The translations under genes were made by a program, and so were the position numbers. The notes beneath the pieces were generated by a model. The model was not told the DNA's origin and did not search any database. It saw only the letters and a list, made by a program, of their open reading frames with translations. From Paracoccus sp. M683 (lineage in GTDB: Bacteria > Pseudomonadota > Alphaproteobacteria > Rhodobacterales > Rhodobacteraceae), in contig NZ_VKDF01000005.1 of NCBI RefSeq assembly GCF_007096355.1, forward strand, positions 415,667 through 479,666: 64,000 nucleotides of DNA. Reading direction: 5' to 3'. Shown here piece after piece: positions 53,796 to 63,337 of the stretch (the first letter of the stretch is position 1; every line of letters begins with the position of its first letter).

Positions 53796-55026
53796 GTGAA
53801 GCGGCCGCCTTTTCTGACCACCCTTTCCTTGACCGGACTCTATCTGGCGCAGTCAGTGCCGCTGTATCTGGTGGCCGCCGCCCTGCCGGCGATCCTGCGG
53901 TCGCGGGGCGTCGATCTGGCGGTGATCGGCGCGCTTGGTGCGCTGCTGGCGCCCTGGGTGCTGAAAGCCGCATGGGCGCCGGTGATCGACCGGCTGGCAC
54001 GGCATCCGCATATCGGGCGAAAGGGCGTGGTGCTGGTCTGTCAGGTCATCACCCTTGCTTGCACCTGCATCCTGTCGGCGCTTGATCCGGTGACGGATGC
54101 GGTGCGGTTCTTTCCGATCCTGATGACCATGTCACTCAGTTCCGCGACGCAGGATATCGCCTCGGATGGCTGGGCGGTCGAGCATCTTACGCCCGAACAG
54201 CAGGCATTCGGAAATGCGATACAGGCCGGCGCGGTGGCCTTTGGCGTGCTGATAGGCGGATCGGGCACCTTGCTGCTGGTGGATATTCTGGGCTGGCAGA
54301 CGACGCTGCTGGTGATCGCGGCGCTGTGGGGGGTGTCGCACTGCCATTCCTGCTGACACCCGAGGCGCAGAACCGGCGGCCACTGCCGGCCGATTATGGC
54401 AGCGCCGGCTTTCGCCATTTTCTGTCGCTGGCCATGGCCGGCGCCATGCTGACCTTTGCCTTCCTGTTTCGCATGCCCGAGGGGCTGGTCAAGGCGCTGG
54501 AGCAGCCCTTCCTTGTCGATCAGGGCTTTGCGCTGTCGCAGATCCGGCTGATCTCGGGCGCGGGTCGGCCGCACTTGTCGGGCTGTTCGGCGCCGCGGCT
54601 GCCATCGACCGTATCGGCCTGCGATCATTCTTCGTCCTGCTGATCATCGGGCGGACGCTGACATTCGCCGCCTTCTTTCTTGCGGCGACCATGGGCATCG
54701 GCACATGGCCGCTGGTCGCCTTGTCCGGGCTGGACACATTCTTCCGTTATGTCGAGATGGTCGGCCTTTACACGGCCTTCATGCGCTTTTCGTCGCTGAC
54801 GCAGGCGGGCACGGATTTCACCCTGCTGACCAACTTTAACCTGCTGATGCACATGCTGGGCAGCATGATCGCCGGCACGCTTGCCTCGGCGCTTGGCTAT
54901 GGCCCGGTTTTCGCCCTTGCGGTCATTTTGTCCGCTTTCACCGGATGGCTTGCCATCAGCCGCCTGCCGGTGGCCGTCAGACAGCCGCCATCACCTTCCC
55001 GCCGAGCAGAGGAGCATCCCGCATGA
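53796..55026 (+). pseudogene. RhtX/FptX-like siderophore importer, two frameshifts
   Basis: GTG start at 53796. Frame 0 gives LTGLYLAQSVPLYLVAAALP and DIASDGWAVEHLTPEQQAFG to ALWG, then needs one extra base at a run of six G (54328-54333) to continue VALPFLLTPEAQNRRPLPAD. A second single-base loss near 54560-54570 moves it to AALVGLFGAAAAIDRIGLRS and on to 55026. Reassembled it is a ~410-residue, 12-helix permease of the RhtX type that brings ferric siderophore across the inner membrane. Stop overlaps the receptor ATG. Confidence 0.75.
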
Positions 55027-56837
55027 GATTCCATGCCCCAATGGCCGGCATGACCATGGCCATCCTGATGACCAGCACCGCCATCGCACAGGAAACATCC
55101 GACGATACCGTTGTTCTGGACGAAATCACCCTGACGGCCAGCCGCACGGGCGCCACCGAAAGTTCTATCCCCGGCAGCGTCCAGGTGATCGAGGCCGAGG
55201 ATCTGGCCATCCGGCTGCGCAATGGCGAAACGCTTGACCGGGTGCTTGGCACATTGGTGCCGGGTTTTGCGCCCTCGAACGGCACCATTGGCGGGGCCAG
55301 CCAGACCCTGCGCGGCCGCTCGCCGCAGATCCTGATCGACGGCGCGCCCCGCACGTCCGAACTGCGCGGCTTCTCGCGCGAACTGGCGATGATCGACCCC
55401 GCCAGCATCGAACGGGTCGAGGTGGTCAAGGGCTCGATAGCGCGGTTCGGGAACGGCGCCACAGGCGGCATCATCAATATCGTCACCAAGACGCCGGGCG
55501 ACGGCCAGCAGACCGACCTGTCCTTCAGCCATGTACGGCGGTTGAACGGCCTTGGCCTGCGGCTGGAACTGTCGCGCAGTTCGATGGGCAATCTTTATGA
55601 CGGCGACGGCAACCAGATCCCCTCGGACCCGCTGGTCGGGCAGGGCGGCGCCGACAACTTCACCCGCCAGGGCGGGGCGATCGCGATGGATTGGTCATCG
55701 GGCAGCAACGAGGTGACGGCCCGCATCGGCGCCTATTCGATGACCCAGGATATCGAGTATTTCACCGACTATACGACCAATCCGGTCAGCGTCGGCACCA
55801 CGCCCTATACCGGCCGCGATGTGAAGGATATCAGCCGTTTCTTCAACCTGACCTGGCGCAATACCGATACCGCACTGGGCGAGACCGAACTGACCTTGTT
55901 CGGCAGTGACACCGACCGTCGCGCCGCCTTTGTCGAGGCCGGCATCGCCAATCCGCTTTACTATCCGGTCAGCCCGACCAACCCGATGCAGGACCCGAAT
56001 GCGCAAAGCGAGCTGTCGACCAAGACCCTCGGTTCGCGCCTGACGATCCGCACCCCGCTGGATCGCTGGCGGCAGGGCGCCCAGGTTAGATGGGGGGGCG
56101 ATATGGGCTATGACGATGTGACCCAGACCTATCTTGCCGGGCGCGACCTGATCGCGCCGATGACGCAGAAAAGTGTCGGCGCCTTTGCGCAACTGGATGT
56201 GCCGGTCGGCAATGTCGACATCAGCGCCGGCGTCAGGGCCGAACGCTTTTCGCTGACCGGCGATGATTTCACCCGGCCCGATGCCGTTCAACTGAAGCCG
56301 ACCGGCCTTTACCTGCTGCCTTCCGTGAACGTGACCGGCGGCACGTTCGACTATGACGCCGTTGTCGGCAATCTGGGCGCGGTCTGGCATGCAACCCCGG
56401 AACTGGATGTCTTTGCAGGTATCAGCCAGGGGGTCTCGATCCCCGATGTCGGCAGCTTCACCCGCCGCGCCATGGCCCCCAACCCGTTCCTGCCCGGCCA
56501 GACGGTCCCTTTTGCCTCGCTTCAGCCGGAAGCGCAGATCGTGAACACCGCCGAACTTGGCCTGCGCTACAGCGGGCAGAAGGTCAGCGGCTCGCTTTCA
56601 GCCTTCGTGTCGACATCCGATGAGGGCACCGTCTTCGACAGCGCCACCAATACCGTCACCCAACAGAAGGAAAAGGTCTGGGGCGGCGAGGCGGCGCTGA
56701 CCTATATCGCCAGCGACGCGCTGCAACTGGGCGCGGTTCTGGGATGGCAGGAAGGGAATTACGACGCCGATCAGGACGGCGGATCTATCTGGGTTACGGT
56801 CTGTCCTTCTGACCAGACGTCATTGCCCCGCCCGTGA
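55023..56837 (+). pseudogene. TonB-dependent siderophore receptor with a deleted C-terminal part
   Basis: 604 codons from ATG 55023. Signal peptide, then plug (VVLDEITLTASRTGATESSI, SQTLRGRSPQILIDGAPRTS, IERVEVVKGSIARFGNGATG) and much of the barrel. Near 56776-56783 the frame runs from GNYDADQDGGS into a foreign tail, while the next frame over reads RIYLGYGLSF then TGA at 56810-56812, a perfect receptor-type last strand ending in Phe. So roughly 80-120 residues have been lost by an out-of-frame deletion. The barrel cannot close as encoded. Confidence 0.75.
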
Positions 56838-57022
56838 CAGGTCACCACCGGGCGGGGCGGCATTGGATCAGGGCCGTTGATTTGGCGCGGCCGGTGGGGG
56901 GGCAGCAGGTCCGGGCAGAGGCTTCCGACGGGCGGCCATCCGGGCTGACAAGGGGCCAGATCAGGCCGTTGCACCTGTTCCTGCCCAAAACGCCACCCTG
57001 CTTTCGGGCGTCTCAACCGATC

Positions 57023-57625
57023 TCAGCCCAGAATCCGGCGGATCTTGGGCAGGGCAAAGGCCGGGTCCTCGTGGAAATCTATGATATTGGCCAGACCGCC
57101 ATCGGGGCGGAACAGAAACACGCCTGCGGTGTGATCCATGGTGTAATCCCCGTCGCCGGTCGGCACCTGCCGATAGGTGGCGCGGAAATCCTGGGCGATG
57201 CGGGCGATGTCTTCGGCGCTGCCGGTCAGGCCGATGATGCGTGGATCGAAATTTGACAGGTAATCGGCCAGGGCCTCGGGCGTGTCGCGTTCGGGGTCGA
57301 CCGTGACCAGCGCGACGGTCAGGCGGTCGGCGTCCGCGCCAAGCGCCTCCATCCAGTCCGAGATGTTCAGCAGCGTCGTCGGGCAGATGTCGGGGCAGAA
57401 GGTGAAGCCGAAGAACACCATCACCGGTCGCCCCTGCCAATCGGCGGGGGTGATGGGCCGGCCGCGATGATCCGTCAGCCGCCAGTCCATTTCCGTCAGC
57501 GGCAAGGGGCGGGGATCATCGGTGGCCCGCTGGTCACGCGACCGCCACGCCCCAACCGCAAGCATATAGCCGACCGAGCCTGCCGCCAGCCCGGCCAGCG
57601 ACCCGATCAGTGCCCGCCTTCGCAC
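57023..57625 (-). CDS. Sco1/SenC family copper protein (first copy)
   Basis: 200 aa with an N-terminal membrane anchor (LIGSLAGLAAGSVGYMLAVG). Thioredoxin fold with the Sco copper site CPDIC at C77/C81 (FGFTFCPDICPTTL) and a conserved late histidine (YTMDHTAGVFLF). Sco proteins deliver Cu to the CuA centre of cytochrome oxidase or to NosZ. It overlaps the PCuAC gene by 19 bp and is the last gene of the Sco-PCuAC-Sco operon. Confidence 0.92.
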   Translation of the reverse strand: MRRRALIGSLAGLAAGSVGYMLAVGAWRSRDQRATDDPRPLPLTEMDWRLTDHRGRPITPADWQGRPVMVFFGFTFCPDICPTTLLNISDWMEALGADADRLTVALVTVDPERDTPEALADYLSNFDPRIIGLTGSAEDIARIAQDFRATYRQVPTGDGDYTMDHTAGVFLFRPDGGLANIIDFHEDPAFALPKIRRILG

Positions 57626-58077
57626 GAAGGCCCCTCGGCGCGCATCGGGACGACCTCGACATCGACGGTCACCTCGCCAGCCTTCTCGAAGGTCAGGGTG
57701 ACGGGGAAGCTGTCGCCCTCGTTCAGCGCGCCGGTCAGTTGCATCAGCATCCCGTGATAGCCGCCGGGCGCCAGTTTGACGATCTCGCCTGCGGGGACGG
57801 GCACGCTCATGGCATGGGGCATCGAGGCGACGCCATCCGTGACGACGGTTTCATGCAGCATCGGCATGGCCGCCGCCGGGGTTGCGATCCCGGTCAGCGC
57901 ATCGTCGGCACCGCCATTCCTGATCTCGACATAGAACACAGCCGGGCGCGTGGCGCCGATGGTGGCGCGCGACCAGGCGTGTTCGATGGTCAGGTCGCCC
58001 AGGGTCACGGCCTCGCAGGCAAAGGCGGCGGGGGCCAGCAGCGCAAGGGCCGCGGCAGAAAAGAGCGTGTTGCGCAT
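57607..58077 (-). CDS. PCuAC-type periplasmic copper chaperone
   Basis: 156 aa with signal peptide (MRNTLFSAAALALLAPAAFA). The copper motif H(M)-x10-M-x21-H-x-M is visible across MLHETVVTDGVASMPHAM and APGGYHGMLMQL. It takes Cu(I) to the CuA site together with Sco. It shares one base with the upstream Sco gene and overlaps the downstream one. The C-terminal end EGPSCEGGH adds an extra Cys/His. Confidence 0.92.
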   Translation of the reverse strand: MRNTLFSAAALALLAPAAFACEAVTLGDLTIEHAWSRATIGATRPAVFYVEIRNGGADDALTGIATPAAAMPMLHETVVTDGVASMPHAMSVPVPAGEIVKLAPGGYHGMLMQLTGALNEGDSFPVTLTFEKAGEVTVDVEVVPMRAEGPSCEGGH

Positions 58078-58667
58078 CAGAGCCTCGTATTCAGATCGTC
58101 AAGGATTTCGCTGGCGGGGGTGCCATAGGTATATTGCCTGAGCCAGTCGCCCTCGGGTCCGATCAGGTAAAGGCCGGGGCTGTGGGACATGGTATAGCCG
58201 TCGGGGGCTGCGGCATCGTCCTCGCGTTCGAAGAAGATGCGAAAGCTGTCGGCGGCGGCGCGGGTCGCGGCGTCATCCCCGGCAAGGCCAAGGATCGCCG
58301 GATGGAAGGCTTCGGTGAAGGCGTCCAGCCCAAGCTTGCGATCGCGTTCGGGGTCGATCGAGATGAACAGCGGCTGCACCTTGTCCGCGTCGGAGCCCAG
58401 GTCATCCATCACCTGCGCCACCTCGGACAGGGTCGTCGGGCAGACATCGGGGCAATTGGTGAAGCCGAAGAAGATCAGCTGATACTTGCCCCGAAAATCG
58501 GCGCTGCTGTGCGGCTGGCCCTGCGCATCGGGCAGGGTGAATTCGGGGCGGAAGGCTTGGCTGATCTGCGTCACCGGCTCGGCTTGGCGCTGATACAGGA
58601 AAAACGCGCCCAGCCCCGCAAGGGCGACGGCGAGCCACAAGAATATCCGCAAAGTCCTTAGCCGCAT
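58077..58667 (-). CDS. Sco1/SenC family copper protein (second copy)
   Basis: 196 aa from the ATG at 58665-58667; a longer open frame to 58715 is possible. Membrane anchor FLWLAVALAGLGAFFLY, then CPDVC at C72/C76 (FFGFTNCPDVCPTTLSEV) and the histidine in YTMSHSPGLYLI. It differs from the first Sco clearly, so the pair is not a recent duplication. First gene of the operon; the 233-bp gap before it (58668-58900) shows no gene. Confidence 0.92.
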   Translation of the reverse strand: MRLRTLRIFLWLAVALAGLGAFFLYQRQAEPVTQISQAFRPEFTLPDAQGQPHSSADFRGKYQLIFFGFTNCPDVCPTTLSEVAQVMDDLGSDADKVQPLFISIDPERDRKLGLDAFTEAFHPAILGLAGDDAATRAAADSFRIFFEREDDAAAPDGYTMSHSPGLYLIGPEGDWLRQYTYGTPASEILDDLNTRL

Positions 58668-58900
58668 GATCCGTTGCCCTGTTCCATGTGATGCACGTCT
58701 AAACCCTCTGGTCACCTGAGCTGCAAGTCACAGCAGCGTGTGCGGGCGAGGCGGTCAGACGGTCGCGTTCCGGCGCATCAGATAGGATGTCGCATCGACG
58801 ACGACCCGAAGAATGGCGGCTGCGCCAACCATCCGCGCCCGCAGGCCGGTGCTGTTCCGCCGCCGCCGCAGGGGCCCGAGCCAGCCCGGCGCTTGCGCGA

Positions 58901-59566
58901 TCAGCCCTGGACCGCCCCCCGGATATCCGCCGCAAGGCTTTCAAAGCTGACATTTTCCAGCCGTCGCCCGTCCAGATAGAAGGTCGGGGTCTGGTTCACG
59001 CCAAGCGCCTGAATATCAGCCGCATCCTGATTCAGAACGCCCGCCATTTCGGGGTTCAGCCGGTCCGCCTGCCCGCGTTGCAGGTCCATTCCGGCCGATC
59101 CGGCGACTTGCCAGGCGATCTGCATCTGCGGCGAACCGTGCACGGCCCAGGCCGGCTGGTTTTCCAGCAGCGCGTTCAGGACCGGCTCGAACAGGTCCTG
59201 ACGGCGCGCGGCCTCTAGGATGCGGACGGCCTCGTCGGACCCCTCGTGGAAGGCGGCATAGCGCATGACGATCCGCAGGTCGTCGGGGAACAGGTCGCGC
59301 ATTTCCTTCAACAAAGGGTGGAAGGCGCGGCAGGCCTCGCAGGACGGGTCAAAGAATTCGACCAGCGTGACCTTGGCGTCAGCGGGGCCAAGGGTCGGGG
59401 AATAGGCGCGGATCAGCAATTGGTTGTCGGCGGGGGGTGCTGCGGCGGCCAGCGCCGCTTGCGCCTCGGCCTCGGCGGCGCGCTGGCGGCTGATATAGAC
59501 GGTGCCGCCGGCAAAGGCGGCAAGGCCAAGCGCCGAGGCGCCGAGGATCAGGTTACGCCGGTTCAT
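58901..59566 (-). CDS. DsbA-family thiol:disulfide oxidoreductase
   Basis: 221 aa from the ATG at 59564-59566. A single N-terminal hydrophobic segment (LILGASALGLAAFAGGTVYI) anchors or exports it. The thioredoxin-fold active site is CEAC (C76/C79 in FFDPSCEACRAFHP) and the cis-Pro loop is QTPTFYLDGRRL. It oxidises periplasmic cysteines, recharged by the DsbB encoded upstream with which it shares ATGA. Confidence 0.9.
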   Translation of the reverse strand: MNRRNLILGASALGLAAFAGGTVYISRQRAAEAEAQAALAAAAPPADNQLLIRAYSPTLGPADAKVTLVEFFDPSCEACRAFHPLLKEMRDLFPDDLRIVMRYAAFHEGSDEAVRILEAARRQDLFEPVLNALLENQPAWAVHGSPQMQIAWQVAGSAGMDLQRGQADRLNPEMAGVLNQDAADIQALGVNQTPTFYLDGRRLENVSFESLAADIRGAVQG

Positions 59567-59994
59567 GCGCGGGGTCCTTTCATCTGGGTCAGGCAAATCA
59601 GGATGGCGGCAAAGGCCGCAAGCGACAGATAGGGCAAGGGCAGACCCAGCACCGTCTGCGCGGCGGCATCGGTGCACGATGGGCCGTCTTTCGTGCAGGG
59701 CGCGATGGCCTGCGGGATAAGCCCGGCATAAAGACCGGAATGCCAGCCGGCCAGCGCCGCACCGGCCAGCGCCAGCGGCGCGGCGGTCAGCCGCGCCGAC
59801 AGGTCGTCGCGCAGTGCCGCCACGCCCAGGATCACCACCAGCGGAAACATGGCGATGCGCTGATACCAGCACAGGGTGCAGGGCATCCGGCCCAGAACCT
59901 CGCCGATGAACAGCGCCCCGAGCGTTGCCGCAAGCGCGATCAGAAAGGCCAGAGTCAGCGCAGACTGGCCGCGCGTGGTCACGGTGCTCGTCAT
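59563..59994 (-). CDS. DsbB-family disulfide bond formation protein
   Basis: 143 aa, four membrane helices. Cysteine pairs C39/C42 (MPCTLCWYQRIAMFP) and C100/C107 (APCTKDGPSC) are the electron relay from DsbA to quinone. It overlaps both neighbours by 4 bp: the ATPase gene before and dsbA after, tying disulfide formation to the metal-efflux operon. Confidence 0.92.
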   Translation of the reverse strand: MTSTVTTRGQSALTLAFLIALAATLGALFIGEVLGRMPCTLCWYQRIAMFPLVVILGVAALRDDLSARLTAAPLALAGAALAGWHSGLYAGLIPQAIAPCTKDGPSCTDAAAQTVLGLPLPYLSLAAFAAILICLTQMKGPRA

Positions 59995-62258
59995 CCCTGT
60001 TTCTCGGGATTGAAGCGCAGCAGTCGCAGCGCGTTCAGCGTGACCAGAACGGTGGCGCCGGTATCGGCCAGAATGGCGATCCAGAGGCCGGTGATGCCCA
60101 AGAGCGTCGTCACCAGAAACACCGCCTTCAGCCCCAGTGCGATGGTCACGTTCTGGCGGATATTGGCCATGGTCGCGCGGGCCAGCCGGATCGTGGCCGG
60201 AATATCCGTCACCCGGTCGCGCAGGATCGCCGCATCGGCGGTCTCCAGCGCCACATCGGTCCCCGATCCCATGGCGACCCCGACGCTGGCCTGCTTCAGC
60301 GCGGGCGCGTCATTGATGCCGTCGCCGACCATCATCACGCCGCCATGCGCGGCGATGTCGCGGATCGTGTTCAGCTTGTCCTCGGGCAGCATCTCGGCGC
60401 GGAACTCGGTGTTCAGGCTTTCGGCAATGGCGGCAGCGGTGCGGGGGTTGTCGCCGGTCAGGATCGTCGGGGTGATGCCCATCGCCCGCAGTTCAGCAAC
60501 CGCGCCCGCCGCGTCGTCGCGCGGCTCGTCGCGCAGCGCGATCAGGCCAAGCGCGCCGCCCTCGGCGTAAAGCACGGCGACGGTCTTGCCCTCATCCTCC
60601 AGCGCGGTGGCGCGGGTGGCGGCCTCGCCCGTCAGCGCGCCCTGTTCCACAGCATGGCGCGGGCTGGAGACGGTCAGGGCACGCCCCTCGACTTCGGCCG
60701 AGACGCCCTTGCCGGTGATCGCGCGCGCGGCTGTTGCCTGCGGCAGCTCCACCCCCTCGGCCCGGCGCAGGATCGCCTGCGCCAGCGGATGGCTGGATCC
60801 GGCCTCGACGGCGGCGGCAAGGCGGATCACCTCGGCCTCGGTCGTGCCGTTCAGCGCCACCACATCGACCACCGCGGGGCGGCCATGGGTCAGGGTGCCG
60901 GTCTTGTCGAAGGCGACGGTCTGGACGTTGGCTGCGGCCTCGATCACCGCGCCGCCCTTCATCAGCAGGCCCCGCCGGGCACCCGAGGACAAAGCCGAGG
61001 CGATGGAGGCGGGAACCGAGATCACCAGCGCGCAGGGGCAGCCGATCAGCAAAAGCGCCAGCCCGCGATAGATCCAGGTCTGCCAGTCGGCGCCCATCGC
61101 CAGCGGCGGCACCACGATCACCAGCGCCGCCAGTGCCACGATCAGCGGCATGTACCAGCGGCTGAAGCGGTCGATGAAACGCTCGGTCGGGGCGCGGGCT
61201 TCCTCGGCCTCTTCGACCAGGCGGATGATGCGGGAAATCGTGTTGTCCTCGGCCGCCTTGGTGACGCGGATGCGCAGCGCGGCCTCGGTATTGATGGAAC
61301 CGGCAAAGACGGCCTCGCCCGGCCCCTTGGTCACGGGGACGCTTTCGCCGGTGACCGGGCTGTCATCGACGCCGCTTGTGCCCTCGGTGATCTCGCCATC
61401 GGCGGGGATGCGGTCGCCGGGGCGGGCCAGCACGATCTGGTCGATCTCCAGCGTTTCGGCGGCGACTTCGCGGGTGGCGGTGCCCTCGACCAGCAGGGCG
61501 GTCTTGGGCACCAGATTTGCCAGCGCGCGGATGCCGTCGCGGGCCTTGTTGGCGGCGACGCCTTCCAGCACCTCGCCCACGGCGAACAGGAACACGACCA
61601 GCGCGGCCTCTTCCGCCGCACCGATGAACAGCGCGCCGGTGGCGGCGATGGTCATCAGGCTTTCGATGGTAAAGGGCTGGCCCATGCGCAGCGCGGCAAA
61701 GGCCCGCCGCGCGACCGGGGCCACGCCGATGAGACAGGCGGCGATAAAGGCCCAATACGCGACGGCGCCGGGCAGCAGCAGCTTGACCACCCAGGCAGCC
61801 GCCAGCAGCGCGCCGGTAAAGATCACCAGCCGACCCTTGCCGGTCTGATACCAGCTTTTGCCACGATCGGCAGGGTCGTCATGGCTGTGGGCGGAATGGT
61901 CGTGGCCCCCGTGGTCATGGTCATGGTCGTGGTCGTGGTCGTGATCGGCGTGATCGTGGTCGTGATCGTGATCGTGATCATCGGTCCCGGCGGGGGTGCC
62001 GGGCAGCACGAGGGCTTTCTTCCTCGGCGCGGTCTGACCCTTTGGCGCAATGCCAAAGCCAAGCGCCTTGACCGCATCCTCGATCCGCTCGGGCGGGGTG
62101 GTGTCGGGCACCAGCCTAAGCGTCAGCTTTTCCGAGATCAGCGCCACCGAGACCTCGCTGACGCCGGGCATGCGTTCCACCGCCCGCGTCACCTTGCCCA
62201 CGCAGGACGCGCAATCCATGCCGCTGACATTCCATTCCAGCTTCTTCGCTTCCGACAT
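59991..62258 (-). CDS. P1B-type Zn/Cd/Pb-translocating ATPase
   Basis: 755 aa from the ATG at 62256-62258, which has AAAGG ten bases ahead; the ATG at 62288 would add ten residues. HMA domain GMDCASC (C16/C19), a histidine-aspartate loop of ~35 residues (DHDHDHDHDHADHDHDHD), membrane CPC in GCPCALVISVPAS, phosphorylation site DKTGTLTHG, SSHPLA and GDGINDAPAL. The CPC plus His loop and the CDF/MerR partners point to Zn/Cd/Pb efflux. Overlaps dsbB by 4 bp. Confidence 0.92.
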   Translation of the reverse strand: MSEAKKLEWNVSGMDCASCVGKVTRAVERMPGVSEVSVALISEKLTLRLVPDTTPPERIEDAVKALGFGIAPKGQTAPRKKALVLPGTPAGTDDHDHDHDHDHADHDHDHDHDHDHGGHDHSAHSHDDPADRGKSWYQTGKGRLVIFTGALLAAAWVVKLLLPGAVAYWAFIAACLIGVAPVARRAFAALRMGQPFTIESLMTIAATGALFIGAAEEAALVVFLFAVGEVLEGVAANKARDGIRALANLVPKTALLVEGTATREVAAETLEIDQIVLARPGDRIPADGEITEGTSGVDDSPVTGESVPVTKGPGEAVFAGSINTEAALRIRVTKAAEDNTISRIIRLVEEAEEARAPTERFIDRFSRWYMPLIVALAALVIVVPPLAMGADWQTWIYRGLALLLIGCPCALVISVPASIASALSSGARRGLLMKGGAVIEAAANVQTVAFDKTGTLTHGRPAVVDVVALNGTTEAEVIRLAAAVEAGSSHPLAQAILRRAEGVELPQATAARAITGKGVSAEVEGRALTVSSPRHAVEQGALTGEAATRATALEDEGKTVAVLYAEGGALGLIALRDEPRDDAAGAVAELRAMGITPTILTGDNPRTAAAIAESLNTEFRAEMLPEDKLNTIRDIAAHGGVMMVGDGINDAPALKQASVGVAMGSGTDVALETADAAILRDRVTDIPATIRLARATMANIRQNVTIALGLKAVFLVTTLLGITGLWIAILADTGATVLVTLNALRLLRFNPEKQG

Positions 62259-62291
62259 TGCGTCGCGCCTTTCTGTCTGTTCGTTCATAAC

Positions 62292-63245
62292 TCAGGGCTC
62301 GGAGGGGATCGCGCCGGGGGCATTCACCTCGACCGTCGCATGAATGATGTTGTGCTTGTCGGCCAGCCGCGCCGCCACCTGCCGGGGCAGGGCCAGCGTG
62401 TCGATGCCGGGGGTGGGCGTGACATGCACCGTCGCCACGGCGCGATTGTCGGTCAGCGTCCAGACATGCAGATGGCCGACCTCGCCCACGCCGGGCAGGC
62501 TGGCCAGATCGTCCATCACCGCCTTGGTGTTCATCCCGTGCGGGGCGGCCTGCATCAGCACGAAGATCGATTCCGCCACCAGCGACCAGGCCGAGCGCAC
62601 CACCAGCACCGCCACCAGCACCGACAGGATCGGGTCCAGCACGGTCCAGCCCGTCAGCATGATCCCGATGGCCGCCCCGATCGCACCGACCGAGCCCAGC
62701 AGATCGCCAAGCACATGCAGCATCGCCCCGCGCAGGTTGGCATCGTTCTGCTGGCCCGCGCGCAGGATCAGGAAGCCGGCGATATTGACCAGCAGACCGA
62801 TCGCCGCGACGACCAGCATCGGCCCGGCCAGAACTTCGACCGGGTCCTGAAAGCGGCGGATCGCCTCATAGGTGATCCACGCGACCAGGATCAGCAGCGA
62901 GGCGCCATTGGCCAGCGCCGCCAGCACGCGGACGCGGTGGAAACCATAGCTGACCTCGGGTGTGGCCGCGCGGCGGGCCACGCGATAGGCGATCAGCGCC
63001 AAGAGCAGCGCCGCCGCGTCCGAAACCATGTGCCCGGCATCCGCGACCAGCGCCAGCGACCCCGACAAAAGCCCGCCGATGGCCTGCACGATGGCATAGC
63101 CAAAGGTCATCAGAAAGACAAAGCGCATCCGGCGTTCATTGCCCGCCGTCACCTCGACCGCATGGTTATGGCCGGCGTGATCCTCCGCGCCATTGCCGTG
63201 GTCATGGCCTTCATGCCCGTCGTTGCTGTCGTCGTGCTGCGTCAT
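62292..63245 (-). CDS. CDF-family zinc/cadmium exporter (CzcD/ZitB-like)
   Basis: 317 aa. An N-terminal His-rich stretch (DGHEGHDHGNGAEDHAGHNH), six helices with the metal sites ADAGHMVSDAAAL and LHVLGDLLGSVGA, and a cytoplasmic C-terminal domain (VGEVGHLHVWTLTDNRAVAT). It exports Zn or Cd by proton exchange. First gene of the efflux operon and transcribed from the MerR-type promoter 50 bp upstream. Confidence 0.93.
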   Translation of the reverse strand: MTQHDDSNDGHEGHDHGNGAEDHAGHNHAVEVTAGNERRMRFVFLMTFGYAIVQAIGGLLSGSLALVADAGHMVSDAAALLLALIAYRVARRAATPEVSYGFHRVRVLAALANGASLLILVAWITYEAIRRFQDPVEVLAGPMLVVAAIGLLVNIAGFLILRAGQQNDANLRGAMLHVLGDLLGSVGAIGAAIGIMLTGWTVLDPILSVLVAVLVVRSAWSLVAESIFVLMQAAPHGMNTKAVMDDLASLPGVGEVGHLHVWTLTDNRAVATVHVTPTPGIDTLALPRQVAARLADKHNIIHATVEVNAPGAIPSEP

Positions 63246-63296
63246 GGTTGCCCCTGACCGCGCCCTTGCGGCCTTGTTCGAATCATCTGGCCACCA

Positions 63297-63327
63297 TACC
63301 TAATTGCTCTAGTAGCTATAGCTTCAA
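63297..63327 (-). promoter_or_regulatory. MerR-type promoter and operator of the metal-efflux operon
   Basis: On the minus strand TTGAAG (63322-63327) and TAGGTA (63297-63302) are separated by 19 bp, the long spacer typical of MerR-activated promoters. The dyad GCTCTAG-TAG-CTATAGC (63306-63322) fills the spacer, with 6 of 7 bases matching, and resembles CTATAG...CTAGAG sites of CadR/PbrR/ZntR. It lies between the CDF gene and merR. Confidence 0.75.
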
Positions 63328-63337
63328 GAGGTATTTC

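Noticed and set aside
59925..63257. 1110-codon open frame on the plus strand
   Set aside because: It is exactly antisense to the P1B ATPase and CDF genes, whose motifs are unmistakable. The long run of valine and isoleucine in it is the reverse of the His/Asp metal loop.
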